Program-made: the position numbers and the translations under genes
Assembly: GCA_002722955.1 (NCBI GenBank)
Contig: PBMZ01000042.1
Location: forward strand, 1-57,348
Length of the DNA: 57,348 nt
Reading direction: 5' to 3'
DNA from: Planctomycetaceae bacterium
Lineage (GTDB): Bacteria; Planctomycetota; Planctomycetia; Planctomycetales; Planctomycetaceae
Shown here: piece by piece, positions 17,265 to 26,320 of the stretch
Layout: each line of letters starts with the position of its first letter
Numbering within the stretch: the stretch's first letter is position 1
Notes under the pieces: model-generated
Databases searched by the model: none
The model's input: only the letters and a program-made list of their open reading frames with translations
Told to the model about the DNA's origin: nothing

Positions 17265-19531
17265 GCCCCCGCTGGCAAGTTCGTCAGCAAGTAGTTTGTC
17301 ATCAAATGGCGAAGATGCCGTGTCGTGTTTTTACCTTCACGAATTGAGTGAGTGCGATTGGGGTAGGCCATCATGGTGAATGGTTTGTTGTATTTGATCA
17401 GTTCATTGATCAACTTCTCGGTGGTTTGATAGTGGCAGTTGTCATCACCCGTGCCATGAACCAGCAATAGATTGCCTTTCAAGTTCTTGACAAAGTTGAT
17501 GGCCGAACCGTCGCGGAACCCCTCGACATTGTCCTTCGGCAAGCCCATGTAACGCTCTTGGTAAATCGTGTCGTAATAACGTTGATTGGGCACTGGTGCG
17601 ATCGAGATGCCAGTCTTATACAGACCGGGATACTTGAACATCGCCTGTAACGTCGACGATCCGCCACCGCTCCATCCCCAAATGCCGATCCGTTTGGAAT
17701 CGATGAAAGGCCACTTTTTCAAGATCGCTTTCAGCGCCGCTGCCTGATCCTGCGGCGCAATGATACCGATCTTACGATAGACACACTTGCGGAACTCGCG
17801 TCCTCGAGGAGCCGCCGTACCACGGTTGTCGATGCTCATCACAATGTAGCCGCGTTGAGCCAGCATCAAATGCCAAAGATAGCTGCTGCCACCCCAACGA
17901 TCGGTCACGGTCTGGCCTGCGGGTTCTCCATAAACGTAAATCAGTAGCGGATACTTTTTCTTGGCATCAAAGTCAGGTGGCTTGATACACCATGCTTCCA
18001 ATTCGATTTCGTTGCCGATGTCGACACGCAGGAACTCGGTCGGACGACGGGCAAGTTTTCCGATGCGTTCCTTAAGCTTTTCATTTTTCGTCAACGCTCG
18101 GATGGTCTCGTGCAAGGGAAGCTTGATCAGCTGCGTTGTGGGAACCGCGTTCGCCGACGAATGCGTGTGAAACGCCCATTGGCCATTCGGCGAGATTGCA
18201 TAGTCGTTCCAACCATTCGTACCATTGGGCGTCAGCCGCTTCAGGTCGCTGCCATCAAGCTTCACTTGATAGAGATATCGCTGTGCGGGTTTTCCGGGCG
18301 AGGCAATGAAGTACAGCAGGCCACTCTTTTCATCGACATGCAACAGGCGGATCACATCGAAGTCTCCCGAAGTAACCTTTCGCGGTTCTGTCTGTTTCAA
18401 ATCGGAAATCTGTCGCGGTGCAAGGTACACTTGCCGCCAGCCGTTGCGTTCGCTGATCCACGTGAACTTTTCAGATTGGTTGTTCCAGAACAATTCATCA
18501 TTGACGTTCACCCAGGCATCGTCCTTTTCCGTCAATATCGTCGCGGCTTTGCCACTGAGCGCACTAGCCAACATAACTCGATTTGTGTTTTGCAGACGGT
18601 TGAGCTGTTGAAGAATCAGTTCTGTTGAGCTCTCCGCCCACTCCATCCGCGCGATGTAGTTGTTACGGACGTCGCCTGGAACATCGATCCATCGAGTTGA
18701 GTTCTTTTCGAGATCGATGACGCCAACGCGACACTCGGCATTCACCTCACCCGTCTTGGGGTACGCGAACCAAGTAATTCGTGGATAAAAACTGTTGGTG
18801 TTGTTGATCAACGGAAACTTGCGAACGCCGGTTGTGTTGATCTGCCAAAATGCGATTGATTTGCCGTTGGGACTCCAACGAAACCCATCGCGCAGGCCAA
18901 GTTCTTCTTCGTAGACCCAATCGAAGGTGCCATTGATGATCTCGTCGCTCTCCGTTTTGGTTACTTGCTGAATGCTGCCGTCGTGCAAGTTTTCGACGTA
19001 GATGTTGCGGTCGCGCACATAGGCAACTCGGTCGCTGGTGGGAGCAATCTTGGCAAACATCAGCGTTGACGGTTGCGCGTCGCCGCCCAGTTTCTTCAGT
19101 TCATGATTCGACCGGTCGAGAACCCAATAATCGCCGCGTGTATTGCGACGCCAGACACGCTTTGAGTTAGTGTAGATCAATATCAAAGCCCGGTCTTTCG
19201 AGAACGCGTAGCCTTGGACAAGCAATGGCGTCGTCTTGCCAGCGGGTATCAAGTCAGCGGCCGCAACCATGATCTCGGTTATGCCAGTAACCGGGTCATG
19301 GCGCACGAGGTCTCGGCTGCCAGGCGTGTCCGTTGATTTTTCCAGCGTGACGTATCCCGTCCCGTCCTTGAGCCAGCGGCCACCAAACCGCTGCGATTCA
19401 AACTCGCGCGAATTGTAGATGCGATCGACTGTTAGCTGGGCGGCTTTGGCCTTCTCGTCGGATGCTTGCACTATGATGGATTGCAAGAAGATGACGATCA
19501 GAACCACGCAAGATTGGCTTGTGCGAGTCAT
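17258..19531 (-). CDS. S9 family peptidase, dipeptidyl-peptidase IV-like
   Basis: A 757-residue secreted peptidase. The ATG at 19531 is preferred: the longer frame would need TTG at 19561, and this ATG starts a signal peptide (MTRTSQSCVVLIVIFLQSIIVQA). The N-terminal half is a DPP IV-type beta-propeller, including WVYEEELGLRDGFRWSPNGKSIAFW, which carries the double Glu that binds the substrate N-terminus. The C-terminal alpha/beta hydrolase has the nucleophile in GWSGGGS (about Ser621), Asp in HGTGDDN and His in NRTHSI. The nucleophile motif differs from the common GWSYGG. It removes N-terminal dipeptides, probably in the periplasm. It lies 80 nt downstream of the penicillin acylase gene. Confidence 0.9.
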   Translation of the reverse strand: MTRTSQSCVVLIVIFLQSIIVQASDEKAKAAQLTVDRIYNSREFESQRFGGRWLKDGTGYVTLEKSTDTPGSRDLVRHDPVTGITEIMVAAADLIPAGKTTPLLVQGYAFSKDRALILIYTNSKRVWRRNTRGDYWVLDRSNHELKKLGGDAQPSTLMFAKIAPTSDRVAYVRDRNIYVENLHDGSIQQVTKTESDEIINGTFDWVYEEELGLRDGFRWSPNGKSIAFWQINTTGVRKFPLINNTNSFYPRITWFAYPKTGEVNAECRVGVIDLEKNSTRWIDVPGDVRNNYIARMEWAESSTELILQQLNRLQNTNRVMLASALSGKAATILTEKDDAWVNVNDELFWNNQSEKFTWISERNGWRQVYLAPRQISDLKQTEPRKVTSGDFDVIRLLHVDEKSGLLYFIASPGKPAQRYLYQVKLDGSDLKRLTPNGTNGWNDYAISPNGQWAFHTHSSANAVPTTQLIKLPLHETIRALTKNEKLKERIGKLARRPTEFLRVDIGNEIELEAWCIKPPDFDAKKKYPLLIYVYGEPAGQTVTDRWGGSSYLWHLMLAQRGYIVMSIDNRGTAAPRGREFRKCVYRKIGIIAPQDQAAALKAILKKWPFIDSKRIGIWGWSGGGSSTLQAMFKYPGLYKTGISIAPVPNQRYYDTIYQERYMGLPKDNVEGFRDGSAINFVKNLKGNLLLVHGTGDDNCHYQTTEKLINELIKYNKPFTMMAYPNRTHSIREGKNTTRHLRHLMTNYLLTNLPAGAK

Positions 19532-19611
19532 AGTTGCGGAACTTTCGACGGATAGGTTCAAAGCTTAAAGGTCAGCCATTGTTGCCTTGCAAGGCATCGC
19601 ATATCAAGAAT

Positions 19612-21951
19612 CTACGACAGAGACAGCTCACCGTAGCGGCCATTGATCCAGGATTGCAGTTCGTCGCTGTAGTGGTCACATCCGGGGTTTCCAGATTGGC
19701 TTTGACCGTCGATTGTGGACAAGGCGTCGGTCGACAAATCGGCAATCATGCGAAATCCCGCACCGCTGGCGGCAATCCAATCGACGCCGCTGCCAGTGTT
19801 GCACACCGTGCCATAATCGCCAGAAACGGCGGTGCCGCCGTGATCGAGTAGTTGCGACAGTTCTCCTCGGCCAGATATCACATGCTTAAGTGGCATTTTG
19901 TGCAATTGGCTCCATGTCCATTGTCTCATGTCCGATCCGAAACGATCACTCAGATAGTTGATCGTGTTGGTCATCGTGTGGATAAGTTTCTCTTGGCGAT
20001 CGTCGTTTGCAAACCAGCCAGCTGGATCGTCAGCGATGAGTCTGGAAGCAATGCCTTCGGTGGCTTTCGTCAAGAATTCCGCAGTCGCGCCTTCGAAGCG
20101 TTCTTCGGCAACAACTGCAGCCCAGTGAGTGAAGAACACATTGAAGATCGTCGGGCCAGCCGACTCAGGTTCTGTGCGACCATCCCATTGCTTCAGAAGC
20201 TCGGCTGCTTCTTGAAGTCGCTCGTTGCCCGATAGCTGCATATGCTTGATAAGTGACAGTAGACATGTGACGGCTCGTAACGATTCCGTGTCGTATTGCA
20301 TCGATCGGAATGTCTCGAAGTCGATCTTTTCATCAGCGGAAATCTTGGATTCGATCATTTCGCGAATCCGTTGACCTCGATATCCGTTGGCCCAAGTTCC
20401 AAAAACGGGATAAGGATAATCGTCGGCAACCAATCGGTGGTTGGCCGTTGACATGAAGCCTCGATCAGGTTCGATGAGGCCCGGCATCGATTCGAATGGC
20501 AGCAAACCCGTCCATTGATCGATTGGATCCCAGCCGCGACGGTACCCACGTTCAGATCGACGACGCAGCGGGATGCGGCCGGATGCTTTGAATCCAATCT
20601 TGCCGACCGTGTCTCCAAACAACAGACAAAACGTGGGCACATGCCAGGGCCGCAAGGCTTCGCTAAATTCCTCAACCGTATTGCTGCGTCCCATGTTCAA
20701 GAGCGCCGTGAGCCAGCCGCCTTGATATGCTCCCAGCCACTTCAATGATACCGGACCCGTTTCATTGGCCGGTGGTGGCAAGATCTCGTCAACGATGGGT
20801 CCATTGCGAGAGAATCGAATCGTTTTCGTTAATTTCTCTCCACCTTTGACGTTGATTGTTTCGGTCAGCTCGCGAGCTGGTTCCCACTTGCCATCGAAAA
20901 GAAAACAGCCCGGATGTTGCTCGTCTGTTTGTTCTTGATACAAGTCGCGCTGTGAGCAGATGTTGTTGGTAATCGACCAAGCCACTTTAGGATTCCGCCC
21001 AAACATGATGGCCGGGATGCCAACATAAGACATGCCGACAACGTTGAACGAGCCACCTTTGAGGTGAGCTTGATACCAACACGAAACAGCTTCGAATGCG
21101 ATGTGAGGATCGCTGGCAACCATCGGTTTACCGGATTGTGTGAATCGGCCAGAGACAACCCAATTGTTGCTGCCCGTGCCTTCGTCGGGGCCACCGATGA
21201 CTTGGCCGATGGCTTCGCTGCTGAGTTCGTCGCCATCACGTGCCGGTGTATAAGTTCCCTCGGGCATGATGGCTTCATCGTCGGCCTCGCCTAAGAGGAA
21301 GTCGTCGAACAACGGGCCCTCGCCCAAGACACGCTTCGCCAATTCCGGCATCGCGATCACAGGAAAGCGCCCTGTCAGATACCAACGGAACTCGGATTCG
21401 ATCACTAAGCAATCGATGGGTATCCACGGTTCGGCACGATAGTTGAGCAAGTCGAATTCGATCGGCGGCTTCTCATTCGTGCGTTCGATGACAGTGTTGA
21501 TGCCAGCCGGAAACGCATTCAAGATGACCTGCGTCTCTTCGGGCAAGCGTTCCCATTCTGCCGTGGCGATTCTGTGCAGTCCCACCGTGCGAGCAATCAG
21601 GTCCAATTCGACACCGTCAGGTCCAAGGACTTCCGCCAAACGACCAGAGCCCTTGCGCCGCAAGTAGTCCAGTTGAAACAACCGGTCCTCGGCCATCGCG
21701 ACGCCGTAACCAAAGAACAGGTCTTCGTCGTTCTCAGCGGTAATGTTGGGAATGCCGCGATCATCTCGGTCGATGTTGACCGCGGAATGAATGCCCTGAA
21801 CTGAAGTTTCGAATGCGGGGACTCTGTCCGACACGCATTGTTGCCACCAAGCATCAAACTCGCCCCGGTCGATGCCGGCGTCTCGACAAACGTCGTCGAT
21901 CGCATCGCCTTTTCCCAGTCGATGTAAGATTTCGAGATCGGTAAGGTTCAT
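19612..21951 (-). CDS. Penicillin acylase family (Ntn hydrolase), no signal peptide
   Basis: A 779-residue S45-type Ntn hydrolase. The ATG at 21951 has AAAGGG 8 nt upstream. The alternative ATG at 21978 overlaps the lpxK stop but has no ribosome-binding site. The core begins near residue 55 with VNIDRDDRGIPNITAEN and AMAEDRLFQLD. Autocleavage is expected before Ser261 in GTG|SNNWVVSG, which becomes the N-terminal nucleophile of the beta chain. Family members are normally exported, but here the first 45 residues (LTDLEILHRLGKGDAIDDVC...) are a charged helical segment resembling a small helix-turn-helix, not a signal peptide. The amide substrate is unknown. Confidence 0.88.
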   Translation of the reverse strand: MNLTDLEILHRLGKGDAIDDVCRDAGIDRGEFDAWWQQCVSDRVPAFETSVQGIHSAVNIDRDDRGIPNITAENDEDLFFGYGVAMAEDRLFQLDYLRRKGSGRLAEVLGPDGVELDLIARTVGLHRIATAEWERLPEETQVILNAFPAGINTVIERTNEKPPIEFDLLNYRAEPWIPIDCLVIESEFRWYLTGRFPVIAMPELAKRVLGEGPLFDDFLLGEADDEAIMPEGTYTPARDGDELSSEAIGQVIGGPDEGTGSNNWVVSGRFTQSGKPMVASDPHIAFEAVSCWYQAHLKGGSFNVVGMSYVGIPAIMFGRNPKVAWSITNNICSQRDLYQEQTDEQHPGCFLFDGKWEPARELTETINVKGGEKLTKTIRFSRNGPIVDEILPPPANETGPVSLKWLGAYQGGWLTALLNMGRSNTVEEFSEALRPWHVPTFCLLFGDTVGKIGFKASGRIPLRRRSERGYRRGWDPIDQWTGLLPFESMPGLIEPDRGFMSTANHRLVADDYPYPVFGTWANGYRGQRIREMIESKISADEKIDFETFRSMQYDTESLRAVTCLLSLIKHMQLSGNERLQEAAELLKQWDGRTEPESAGPTIFNVFFTHWAAVVAEERFEGATAEFLTKATEGIASRLIADDPAGWFANDDRQEKLIHTMTNTINYLSDRFGSDMRQWTWSQLHKMPLKHVISGRGELSQLLDHGGTAVSGDYGTVCNTGSGVDWIAASGAGFRMIADLSTDALSTIDGQSQSGNPGCDHYSDELQSWINGRYGELSLS

Positions 21952-21974
21952 GTGATGACCCTTTAGGTGGTTAA

Positions 21975-23045
21975 TCATTCGGTTGTGGAATTAGCCAGAG
22001 TTTCCTTCACCTGCTCAAGTCGGGATTCCAACTGTTCAAATCCGGCAAGGAATTCAGTCTCGATACTAAGTGCCCACAAATCCGCATCGCCGATTTGAGT
22101 TTCGCCGAGCTTAACGATGTCTTTCAACGTTGTGACGACAAGGTCCGCGTTGTGACGTTTTGTCGATTCGGACAGTGTTCTCATATCAACGTCGTTGTAA
22201 TGGTGATGGTCGGGAAACGGAACGAATTCGACAACCTCGGCGCCGCGCGAAACAAGCAATTGACGAAAGGAATCCGGATTGCCAATCCCGCAAAACCCAA
22301 GAACTCGTTGGGCTTTGATGATCTCTACATCGCCGCGTTCACCGTGGACGTTGATCAATTGAGTGGGACGAAATGCAACCGTTGCCGCAAGTCCACCACT
22401 GATGTGTTGATCCACGACCGAGCGAATGTTGGTGAGTATCAGGTCGTCGACGGAGTCCGCGCGCGTGATCAATGCAAAGTCTGCTCGCTTCAGTCCAGCG
22501 AGTGGCTCGCGCAAGAGTCCTCGTGGCAGCACGTTGTCGAATCCCCAAGGCTGCGTGGCGTCGATCAGCACAATGTTCAATTCACGATGGAGCTTTCGAT
22601 GTTGAAACCCATCATCGAGCACCAAGATTTGGCAACCGTGCTCCTCAACCGCTTGCCGCGCGATATCGCTGCGATTTGATGATTGCAAGTGCAACACGCC
22701 AGGACAAAGCTGGTCGAGAACGCGTTTCTCGTCGTTGCCTTCTTCGTTCAGTGCACCATAACCGCGGCTAAGTATCCCGACGCGAAAGCCATGATCGCCA
22801 AACCATCGAACAAGAAACGCAACAACGGGTGTCTTTCCCGTTCCGCCAGTCGTCAGATTTCCGACGCTGATCACGGGCACGTTGGGGTGATAGACGCGTC
22901 GAAAACCCCAATCGAAAGTAAGTCCTCGCAGCCAAACCGCGATCTGATATCCAAACGACAAAACCCAAAGAAAACCGCGAGCTGCCGTTGCCAGCAACCC
23001 GCGGCGTTTTCCTGAGATTAGGTCGATAAACGTGCGTTCGTTCAC
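21975..23045 (-). CDS. lpxK: Tetraacyldisaccharide 4'-kinase
   Basis: A 356-residue LpxK, which phosphorylates the 4'-position of the lipid A disaccharide at the inner membrane. It has an N-terminal membrane helix (residues about 22-41), a Walker A motif GGTGKTP near residues 67-73, then LSRGYG, VLDDGFQHRKLHRELNIVLIDA and LPRGLLREPL, all LpxK signatures. The start is GTG at 23043-23045, 4 nt after the icd stop. It indicates that this organism makes lipid A and has a Gram-negative type envelope. No other lpx gene is in the window. Confidence 0.93.
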   Translation of the reverse strand: MNERTFIDLISGKRRGLLATAARGFLWVLSFGYQIAVWLRGLTFDWGFRRVYHPNVPVISVGNLTTGGTGKTPVVAFLVRWFGDHGFRVGILSRGYGALNEEGNDEKRVLDQLCPGVLHLQSSNRSDIARQAVEEHGCQILVLDDGFQHRKLHRELNIVLIDATQPWGFDNVLPRGLLREPLAGLKRADFALITRADSVDDLILTNIRSVVDQHISGGLAATVAFRPTQLINVHGERGDVEIIKAQRVLGFCGIGNPDSFRQLLVSRGAEVVEFVPFPDHHHYNDVDMRTLSESTKRHNADLVVTTLKDIVKLGETQIGDADLWALSIETEFLAGFEQLESRLEQVKETLANSTTE

Positions 23046-23049
23046 GGAC

Positions 23050-24291
23050 TTACATCTTTTCGATGATCGCGTCTCCGAATTCCGAGCACTTGACCAAAGT
23101 CGCGTCGGTGCCTTCGGCGACCATCAGGCGGTGGAAGTCGTAAGTCACCGTCTTGGCAGCGATGGCTCCGTCCATGGCGTTGATGATCAAGTCGGCCGCT
23201 TCTGTCCAGCCGAGGTATCGGAACATCATCTCGCCGGACAAGATCACCGAACCCGGGTTCACTTTGTCTTGGCCTGCATATTTCGGTGCTGTACCGTGCG
23301 TGGCTTCGAAGATCGCGTGGCCGGTTTGGTAGTTGATGTTGCCGCCAGGCGCGATACCGATGCCGCCGACTTGAGCCGCCAAGGCGTCGGACAGATAGTC
23401 GCCGTTTAGGTTCAGCGTCGCCACAACATCGTACTCGGCCGGTCGCGTCAAAACTTGTTGCAACATGGCATCGGCAATGACGTCTTTGACAACAACGCCG
23501 CCTTTGTCTTCTGGCAACTGGCACCACGGGCCACCATCGATCTCTGTCGCGCCGTATTGTTCTTTAGCCAGCGAGTAACCCCAATCGCGGAAGGCACCTT
23601 CCGTGAACTTCATAATGTTGCCCTTATGGACAAGGGCCACGGACTCTCGACCGTTCGTGATTGCGTAGTCGATTGCTGCTCCGGCCAAGCGTTGAGTTCC
23701 CTCAGCACTGACAGGCTTGATACCGAGTCCGCTGGAATCGGGAAAACGAACTTTCTTGAAACGATCCGGGAAATGCTCGGCCAACAATTGCTTGAATTTA
23801 ATGGCATCGTCCGTGCCCTCTTCGAACTCGATACCGGCATAGATGTCCTCGGTATTTTCCCGAAAGATCACCATGTCGACCAATTCTGGTTGTCGCACCG
23901 GACTAGGAACGCCTTGGAAGTATCGAACTGGGCGTTGGCAAACGTAGAGATCCAGCAATTGTCGCAAGGCCACATTGAGTGAGCGGATGCCGCCACCAAC
24001 GGGTGTCGTCAGCGGGCCCTTGATCCCGACGAGTTGTGCTTTGAACGAATCGACCGTTTCATCCGGCAGCCACGAGCCCGTTTCATTGAAGGCCTTTTCA
24101 CCCGCCAACACTTCCGTCCAGGCGATCGATCGTTCGCCCGAATATGCCTTAGCAACAGCGGCGTCGAAGACACGCACGGAGGCAGCCCAAATATCTGGAC
24201 CAATGCCATCGCCTTCGATGAACGGGATGGTGGGGTTGTTGGGGACGTTTAGCGTGCCATCGTCGCCCATAGTGATGGGTTGGCCTGACAT
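23050..24291 (-). CDS. icd: Isocitrate dehydrogenase (NADP+), prokaryotic type
   Basis: A 413-residue TCA-cycle enzyme converting isocitrate to 2-oxoglutarate. Motifs include [31 protein letters not shown] (Ser104 is equivalent to the regulatory phosphoserine of E. coli Icd), [15 protein letters not shown] and [17 protein letters not shown]. The Lys-Tyr pair there specifies NADP+. A ribosome-binding site CAGGAG lies about 7 nt upstream of the ATG. It heads a minus-strand run followed after 4 nt by lpxK. An aceK kinase is not seen here. Confidence 0.96.
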   Translation of the reverse strand: MSGQPITMGDDGTLNVPNNPTIPFIEGDGIGPDIWAASVRVFDAAVAKAYSGERSIAWTEVLAGEKAFNETGSWLPDETVDSFKAQLVGIKGPLTTPVGGGIRSLNVALRQLLDLYVCQRPVRYFQGVPSPVRQPELVDMVIFRENTEDIYAGIEFEEGTDDAIKFKQLLAEHFPDRFKKVRFPDSSGLGIKPVSAEGTQRLAGAAIDYAITNGRESVALVHKGNIMKFTEGAFRDWGYSLAKEQYGATEIDGGPWCQLPEDKGGVVVKDVIADAMLQQVLTRPAEYDVVATLNLNGDYLSDALAAQVGGIGIAPGGNINYQTGHAIFEATHGTAPKYAGQDKVNPGSVILSGEMMFRYLGWTEAADLIINAMDGAIAAKTVTYDFHRLMVAEGTDATLVKCSEFGDAIIEKM

Positions 24292-24623
24292 GATGTTGCT
24301 CCTGGGTGTTCTTTCTTTGAGACCTGAATGCTGAGATTATGGCGCATATGGCGTTTTGTTCTAAACAAACAACCGCAGGTTGCGCTTGGACTCGGGATCA
24401 ATTGGGAAGGATAGCCGATCACTACTTGACATTCCACAAAGTGCTGGCGATTTCGGCTCGGTTCGCGATGTTTGAGAGATTCGGACACTTGACTTTTTTC
24501 TGCAGATGTCAAAGCTGGTAATCGTTGAACTCGTAGCCGCAGGCGAGTAGCCAAGGTGTGAAAGCCTCGCCTGCGGCTACCGGTTAAACGAGAAAAGCCC
24601 TTCGGACATAGAAAGATTGCACC
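24292..24623. promoter_or_regulatory. Divergent icd / thioredoxin-like intergenic region
   Basis: It holds the icd promoter region on one side. An operator-like palindrome TTTGTT-CTA-AACAAA lies at 24355-24369, about 65-80 nt upstream of the icd ATG. A separate REP-like hairpin at 24523-24590 is listed on its own. No coding frame is supported. Confidence 0.4.
24523..24590. repeat. REP-like hairpin, GTAGCCGCAGGCGAG type
   Basis: A perfect 15-bp inverted repeat: GTAGCCGCAGGCGAG at 24533-24547 and its complement at 24566-24580, with an 18-nt loop. It extends outward imperfectly to CGTTGAAC on the left and GGTTAAACG on the right. The sequence is closely related to the hairpin at 43756-43811 (right arm complement GTTTAACCCGTAGCCGAAGG), so it belongs to a dispersed family. 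Confidence 0.7.
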
Positions 24624-25184
24624 ATGGATTTCGCCGCGTTATTCGAGCAAGGCCTGTCATATAACGACTTTCTGGAAAAGTATGGAACCGACGAGCATCG
24701 GCGCCGCTGGTCCAGCTTGCACTCGGAAGTATCCTTGACAGACGCTCAGAAGCAACTGCTATCTGGCTTTGTGCGAGACATGAAAGTGGTCGTCCTGGCC
24801 GGCGCATGGTGTGGCGATTGTGTCAATCAATGTCCCATCTGGGATCACTTTGCCACAGCAAGCTCGAAGATCGACATTCGCTACTTCGACCGCGATGACA
24901 ACCCTGAGCTTGCAGCAGCCTTGTCCGTCTGCGGCGGTCAGCGAGTTCCCGCTGTTTTGTTCTTGAGTGAAGATGGCTTCCCGTGTGGCCGCGCCGGCGA
25001 CCGAACGCTCTCGAAGTATCGCGACATGGCCTCGAAGTTAGAAGGAGCCGCCTGTCCAACGGGTCTTGTTGCCCCAGAGAAGTCATTGCTTGAGAACGTC
25101 GTCCAAGAATGGCTGAACGAGTTCGAGCGAATTCAGCTGATGCTGCGAACTTCGGGACGTCTGCGAGAACTCCACGGTGACTAA
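24624..25184 (+). CDS. Thioredoxin-like protein, WCGDC active site
   Basis: A 186-residue cytoplasmic protein of the thioredoxin fold. An N-terminal helical region of about 50 residues is followed by VVVLAGAWCGDCVNQCPIWDHF, where Cys63 and Cys66 form a CxxC and Cys70 is nearby. It continues with IRYFDRDDNPEL and cis-Pro RVPAVLFLSEDG. The WCGDC form is found in thioredoxin-family proteins of unknown partner. It has no signal peptide. The 3' end nearly touches the convergent gene at 25191. Confidence 0.82.
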   Translation: MDFAALFEQGLSYNDFLEKYGTDEHRRRWSSLHSEVSLTDAQKQLLSGFVRDMKVVVLAGAWCGDCVNQCPIWDHFATASSKIDIRYFDRDDNPELAAALSVCGGQRVPAVLFLSEDGFPCGRAGDRTLSKYRDMASKLEGAACPTGLVAPEKSLLENVVQEWLNEFERIQLMLRTSGRLRELHGD

Positions 25185-25190
25185 AGAAGG

Positions 25191-26126
25191 TCAACGCTTA
25201 GTAAAGCGGCGGTGACTTCGAGTGGCGACGCTGATGTGTTCCCAATCGTCGCGACAAACCCGCCGCAAGTTATCGGTCAGGTCGTGTCCACCCCCCAAGA
25301 CAATCACCGCGCATTTGACGTTGGCGTCGAGCAGCTCGCGGACCATGGCGTCTTCACGAGCCTCAAGTTGGCGGCGGGGCACTTGACGCACTCGACCGCT
25401 TTCGTCAACAGGGTTGGTTCGCTCAAGCCAGCGTTGGCTATCCAGCGGTTTGATGGCAAGCTGCTCACCATTCAAGACGAGCTTTCCGGCAGCGCCGACC
25501 TGCAGCAAGTCCGCTCGATACGTATCCAGCGTGGACGAAAGTTGATGGCAAAGAAACTTTAGGTCTTGAGCTTCGCTGGCATCACCAGTGGACTTGTCGT
25601 TGGCTTCGCGCAGCATCTCTCTAAGTTCTGGCAACAATTGCTTGGCACGCGCCATCTTCGGCCGAGTTGACTTGAGTGACTGTAGAGTTGCGTTAAACAG
25701 TGCGACCTCTTCTTGCACCAGTCCTTCGTAAAAGACTTGCTTCAGTCCACCTTGATGAATCAAGTGGCTAAGAAGCTTGGTCTGCTCGGACTGGACGACG
25801 TCGACTTGCCGCAAGAAATCGTCGAAATCAGTCGTGGGAGAATCGGGAGAGTCTTGTCGCAGCGCTGCTTGATCGGCGTCGAATGTAGCTTTGGAAACGT
25901 AGTGCCAATTGTGAATGTGAATGACGCGTAACTTGGGCTCTTCGCCGGACCAATCGACTCGAACGGATTCCACGACATCAATGGATAGGTGGTCCTCGAC
26001 CGAACGGCCCAGATCGTTGAGCGAAAATGACGGGGTGAGCGTGTCTTCGGCTATGGCCACCAACGGACCGAAGCAGCAGTAGCCGAGCAAGAGAGCCCAC
26101 AATGTGTGCGGAATCCGTTCCGACAT
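25191..26126 (-). CDS. Secreted TraB/ChaN-like (EreA-like) superfamily protein
   Basis: A 311-residue exported protein. The ATG at 26126 is chosen because AAGG lies 9 nt upstream of it, while the earlier ATG at 26135 directly abuts that site. The signal peptide is LWALLLGYCCFGPLVAIA. The mature protein has an early beta-strand with two His (VIHIHNWHYVS), then LKQVFYEGL with a Glu. Near the C-terminus is a REDAMVRELLDANVKCAVIVLGGGHDL segment. This order (His-containing strand, EG motif, then R-x-x-x-M and GGGH) resembles the TraB/ChaN/Tiki superfamily of putative metal-dependent peptidases and haem-binding proteins. The match is by pattern only. Confidence 0.5.
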   Translation of the reverse strand: MSERIPHTLWALLLGYCCFGPLVAIAEDTLTPSFSLNDLGRSVEDHLSIDVVESVRVDWSGEEPKLRVIHIHNWHYVSKATFDADQAALRQDSPDSPTTDFDDFLRQVDVVQSEQTKLLSHLIHQGGLKQVFYEGLVQEEVALFNATLQSLKSTRPKMARAKQLLPELREMLREANDKSTGDASEAQDLKFLCHQLSSTLDTYRADLLQVGAAGKLVLNGEQLAIKPLDSQRWLERTNPVDESGRVRQVPRRQLEAREDAMVRELLDANVKCAVIVLGGGHDLTDNLRRVCRDDWEHISVATRSHRRFTKR

Positions 26127-26320
26127 GACATACATCCTTGCAGTCTTGAGATCGTCCGTGATCCTCGAATCGATTCAAGATTAGCGAACCTTGTTGGGTA
26201 GGTCCACGCGAATTACGGCGTCCGTGTTTATCAGCTATGATTGCGATCCTCGACATAGCCGCATGCTGCGCTGTTGCCTATGATGCTTCGAATTGCGGGC
26301 GGAATTGGAGTACTCAACAG

